From: Burkholderiales bacterium
GTDB lineage: Bacteria > Pseudomonadota > Gammaproteobacteria > Burkholderiales > Burkholderiaceae
Reading direction: 5' to 3'
DNA length: 24,596 bases
Assembly: GCA_947447845.1 (NCBI GenBank)
Contig: CANFNO010000003.1
Span: 1 to 24,596, forward strand
A program made the position numbers and the translations under genes. Numbering within the stretch: the stretch's first letter is position 1; each line of letters starts with the position of its first letter. Shown in pieces: positions 23,892 through 24,596 of this stretch. The notes under the pieces are model-generated. The model was not told the origin of the DNA and ran no database searches. It was given only the letters and a program-made list of their open reading frames with translations.

Positions 23892-24596
23892 ATGAAATCC
23901 GCCCTACGTTCAGTCTTCTTCGCAACCCACTGTGGGCTGATGTTGTATGCGCTTGCACATGCAGGAGCAGAAATTTACGATGGTCCGGCAATTTCGGTAT
24001 TTCCAGACCACGAAAAGATTGGTAAGTCCTACCCTTTGACGCGGGCCATAGCTGATGGCAAACGCTTGTTCATTACCAAGTTCAACTTGGCAGACGGCGC
24101 TGGACGCCCCTTTGCAACCGAACACAACTTCCCGACCCGACGTTCAGAGCCCGGGCCGAGTGTGCAACGCATTGCGGGCCCTGATGCGAGTTCGTGCGCA
24201 GGATGCCATAACCAACCAAAAGTTGGCGGTAGTGGAGAGTTCGCCACCAACGTGTTTGTTGCAGCCCCGCAGTTCGGTTCAACGCCAAATGAATCAATCA
24301 ACGCAGCGTTTGCCAATGAACGCAACACACGCAGCCTTTGGGGAATTGGTGGAATTGAAATTGCAGCCACTGAGATGTCCCGAGAACTGAATCGTCAGCG
24401 CGATGCAGCAATGCGCCAAGCGCAAAAAGACGGCCGTAGCGTTGAATTGAAGCTCACTGCAAAGGGTGTTCAGTTCGGCACCATTGTTGTCACGCCCGAG
24501 GGTGATTTGGATTCAACCAGGCTCGAAGGAATCAGCCCTGACCTTGTGATCAAGCCATTCAACGCCAAGGGAACCGTCGTATCCATTCGGGATTTC
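23892..24596 (+). CDS. Di-heme oxidoreductase (DUF1111-like) c-type cytochrome, 3' end outside window
   Basis: The frame is open from the ATG at 23892 to the end of the window (235 codons). A signal peptide (MKSALRSVFFATHCGLMLYA then LAHA|GAE, cleavage near residue 24) directs it to the periplasm. C102-A-G-C105-H106 in SSCAGCHNQP is a heme c attachment site, followed by NERNTRSLWGIGGIE. Both match the DHOR/COG3488 family, which normally carries a second CxxCH and a peroxidase-like fold further on, beyond this window. The ribosome site is weak (AGAGAG 18 bases upstream), so the start is slightly uncertain. The reaction is unknown. Confidence 0.82.
   Translation, partial: MKSALRSVFFATHCGLMLYALAHAGAEIYDGPAISVFPDHEKIGKSYPLTRAIADGKRLFITKFNLADGAGRPFATEHNFPTRRSEPGPSVQRIAGPDASSCAGCHNQPKVGGSGEFATNVFVAAPQFGSTPNESINAAFANERNTRSLWGIGGIEIAATEMSRELNRQRDAAMRQAQKDGRSVELKLTAKGVQFGTIVVTPEGDLDSTRLEGISPDLVIKPFNAKGTVVSIRDF

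Noticed and set aside
1..24596. Insertion sequences, prophage, CRISPR arrays, tRNA or rRNA genes
   Set aside because: No transposase, integrase or phage protein, no regularly spaced repeats, and no tRNA-like or rRNA-like sequence was recognised on either strand.

Overview
The window looks like chromosome of a betaproteobacterium in the Burkholderiales, probably Comamonadaceae-like (Rhodoferax/Polaromonas type). This rests on the moderate-to-high GC content and on protein families recalled from memory: an ArgP-type LysR regulator, a QseB/QseC-like two-component pair, PepSY and cytochrome b561 sets, and PAS-GGDEF-EAL and HDOD signalling proteins. No rRNA, tRNA, insertion sequence, phage gene or CRISPR array was seen.

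Layout. Bases 1-730 hold the 3' end of a molybdopterin oxidoreductase gene. Bases 809-2886 hold an HD-domain-like protein followed by a stand-alone HPt protein. An ArgP-like LysR gene (3119-4018) runs into, and overlaps by 41 bp, a minus-strand pair made of a fatty acid desaturase and an SSS-like transporter (3978-6251). Bases 6468-9522 hold a three-gene c-di-GMP/signalling operon (unknown protein, PAS-GGDEF-EAL, HDOD) joined by two ATGA stop/start overlaps. A 674-bp non-coding gap follows, carrying a striking run of abutting hairpins at 9878-9999. Bases 10197-13533 hold an ABC exporter (ATPase and two ABC-2 permeases) closed by a secreted protein with calcium-binding type-3 repeats. A PAP2 phosphatase (14060-14815) and a half-size EamA transporter (14920-15360, minus) follow.

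From about 15480 to 23340 the window is one regulatory neighbourhood. It has a PepSY protein plus cytochrome b (15840-16648), a DUF1345 membrane protein, a minus-strand operon DedA / OmpR-type response regulator / QseC-like histidine kinase (17731-20387), a second cytochrome b561 (20564-21124), a COG4705 membrane protein (frameshifted), a BcrC-like PAP2 phosphatase (frameshifted), and a second PepSY protein (22930-23262). Four promoters here carry the same direct repeat, two hexamers of the form CTMAGT separated by 5 bp, always 9 bp upstream of a -10-like hexamer. They precede PepSY-cytochrome b, DedA-RR-HK, COG4705 and PepSY. This is best read as the local regulon, with autoregulation, of the response regulator encoded in the middle. 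It is the most interesting system in the window.

Next to the last of these promoters lies a 39-codon stump of a TMEM165/GDT1 (UPF0016) manganese-exporter gene, with a possible decayed yybP-ykoY-like segment upstream. The window ends inside a c-type cytochrome of the di-heme oxidoreductase (DUF1111) type starting at 23892.
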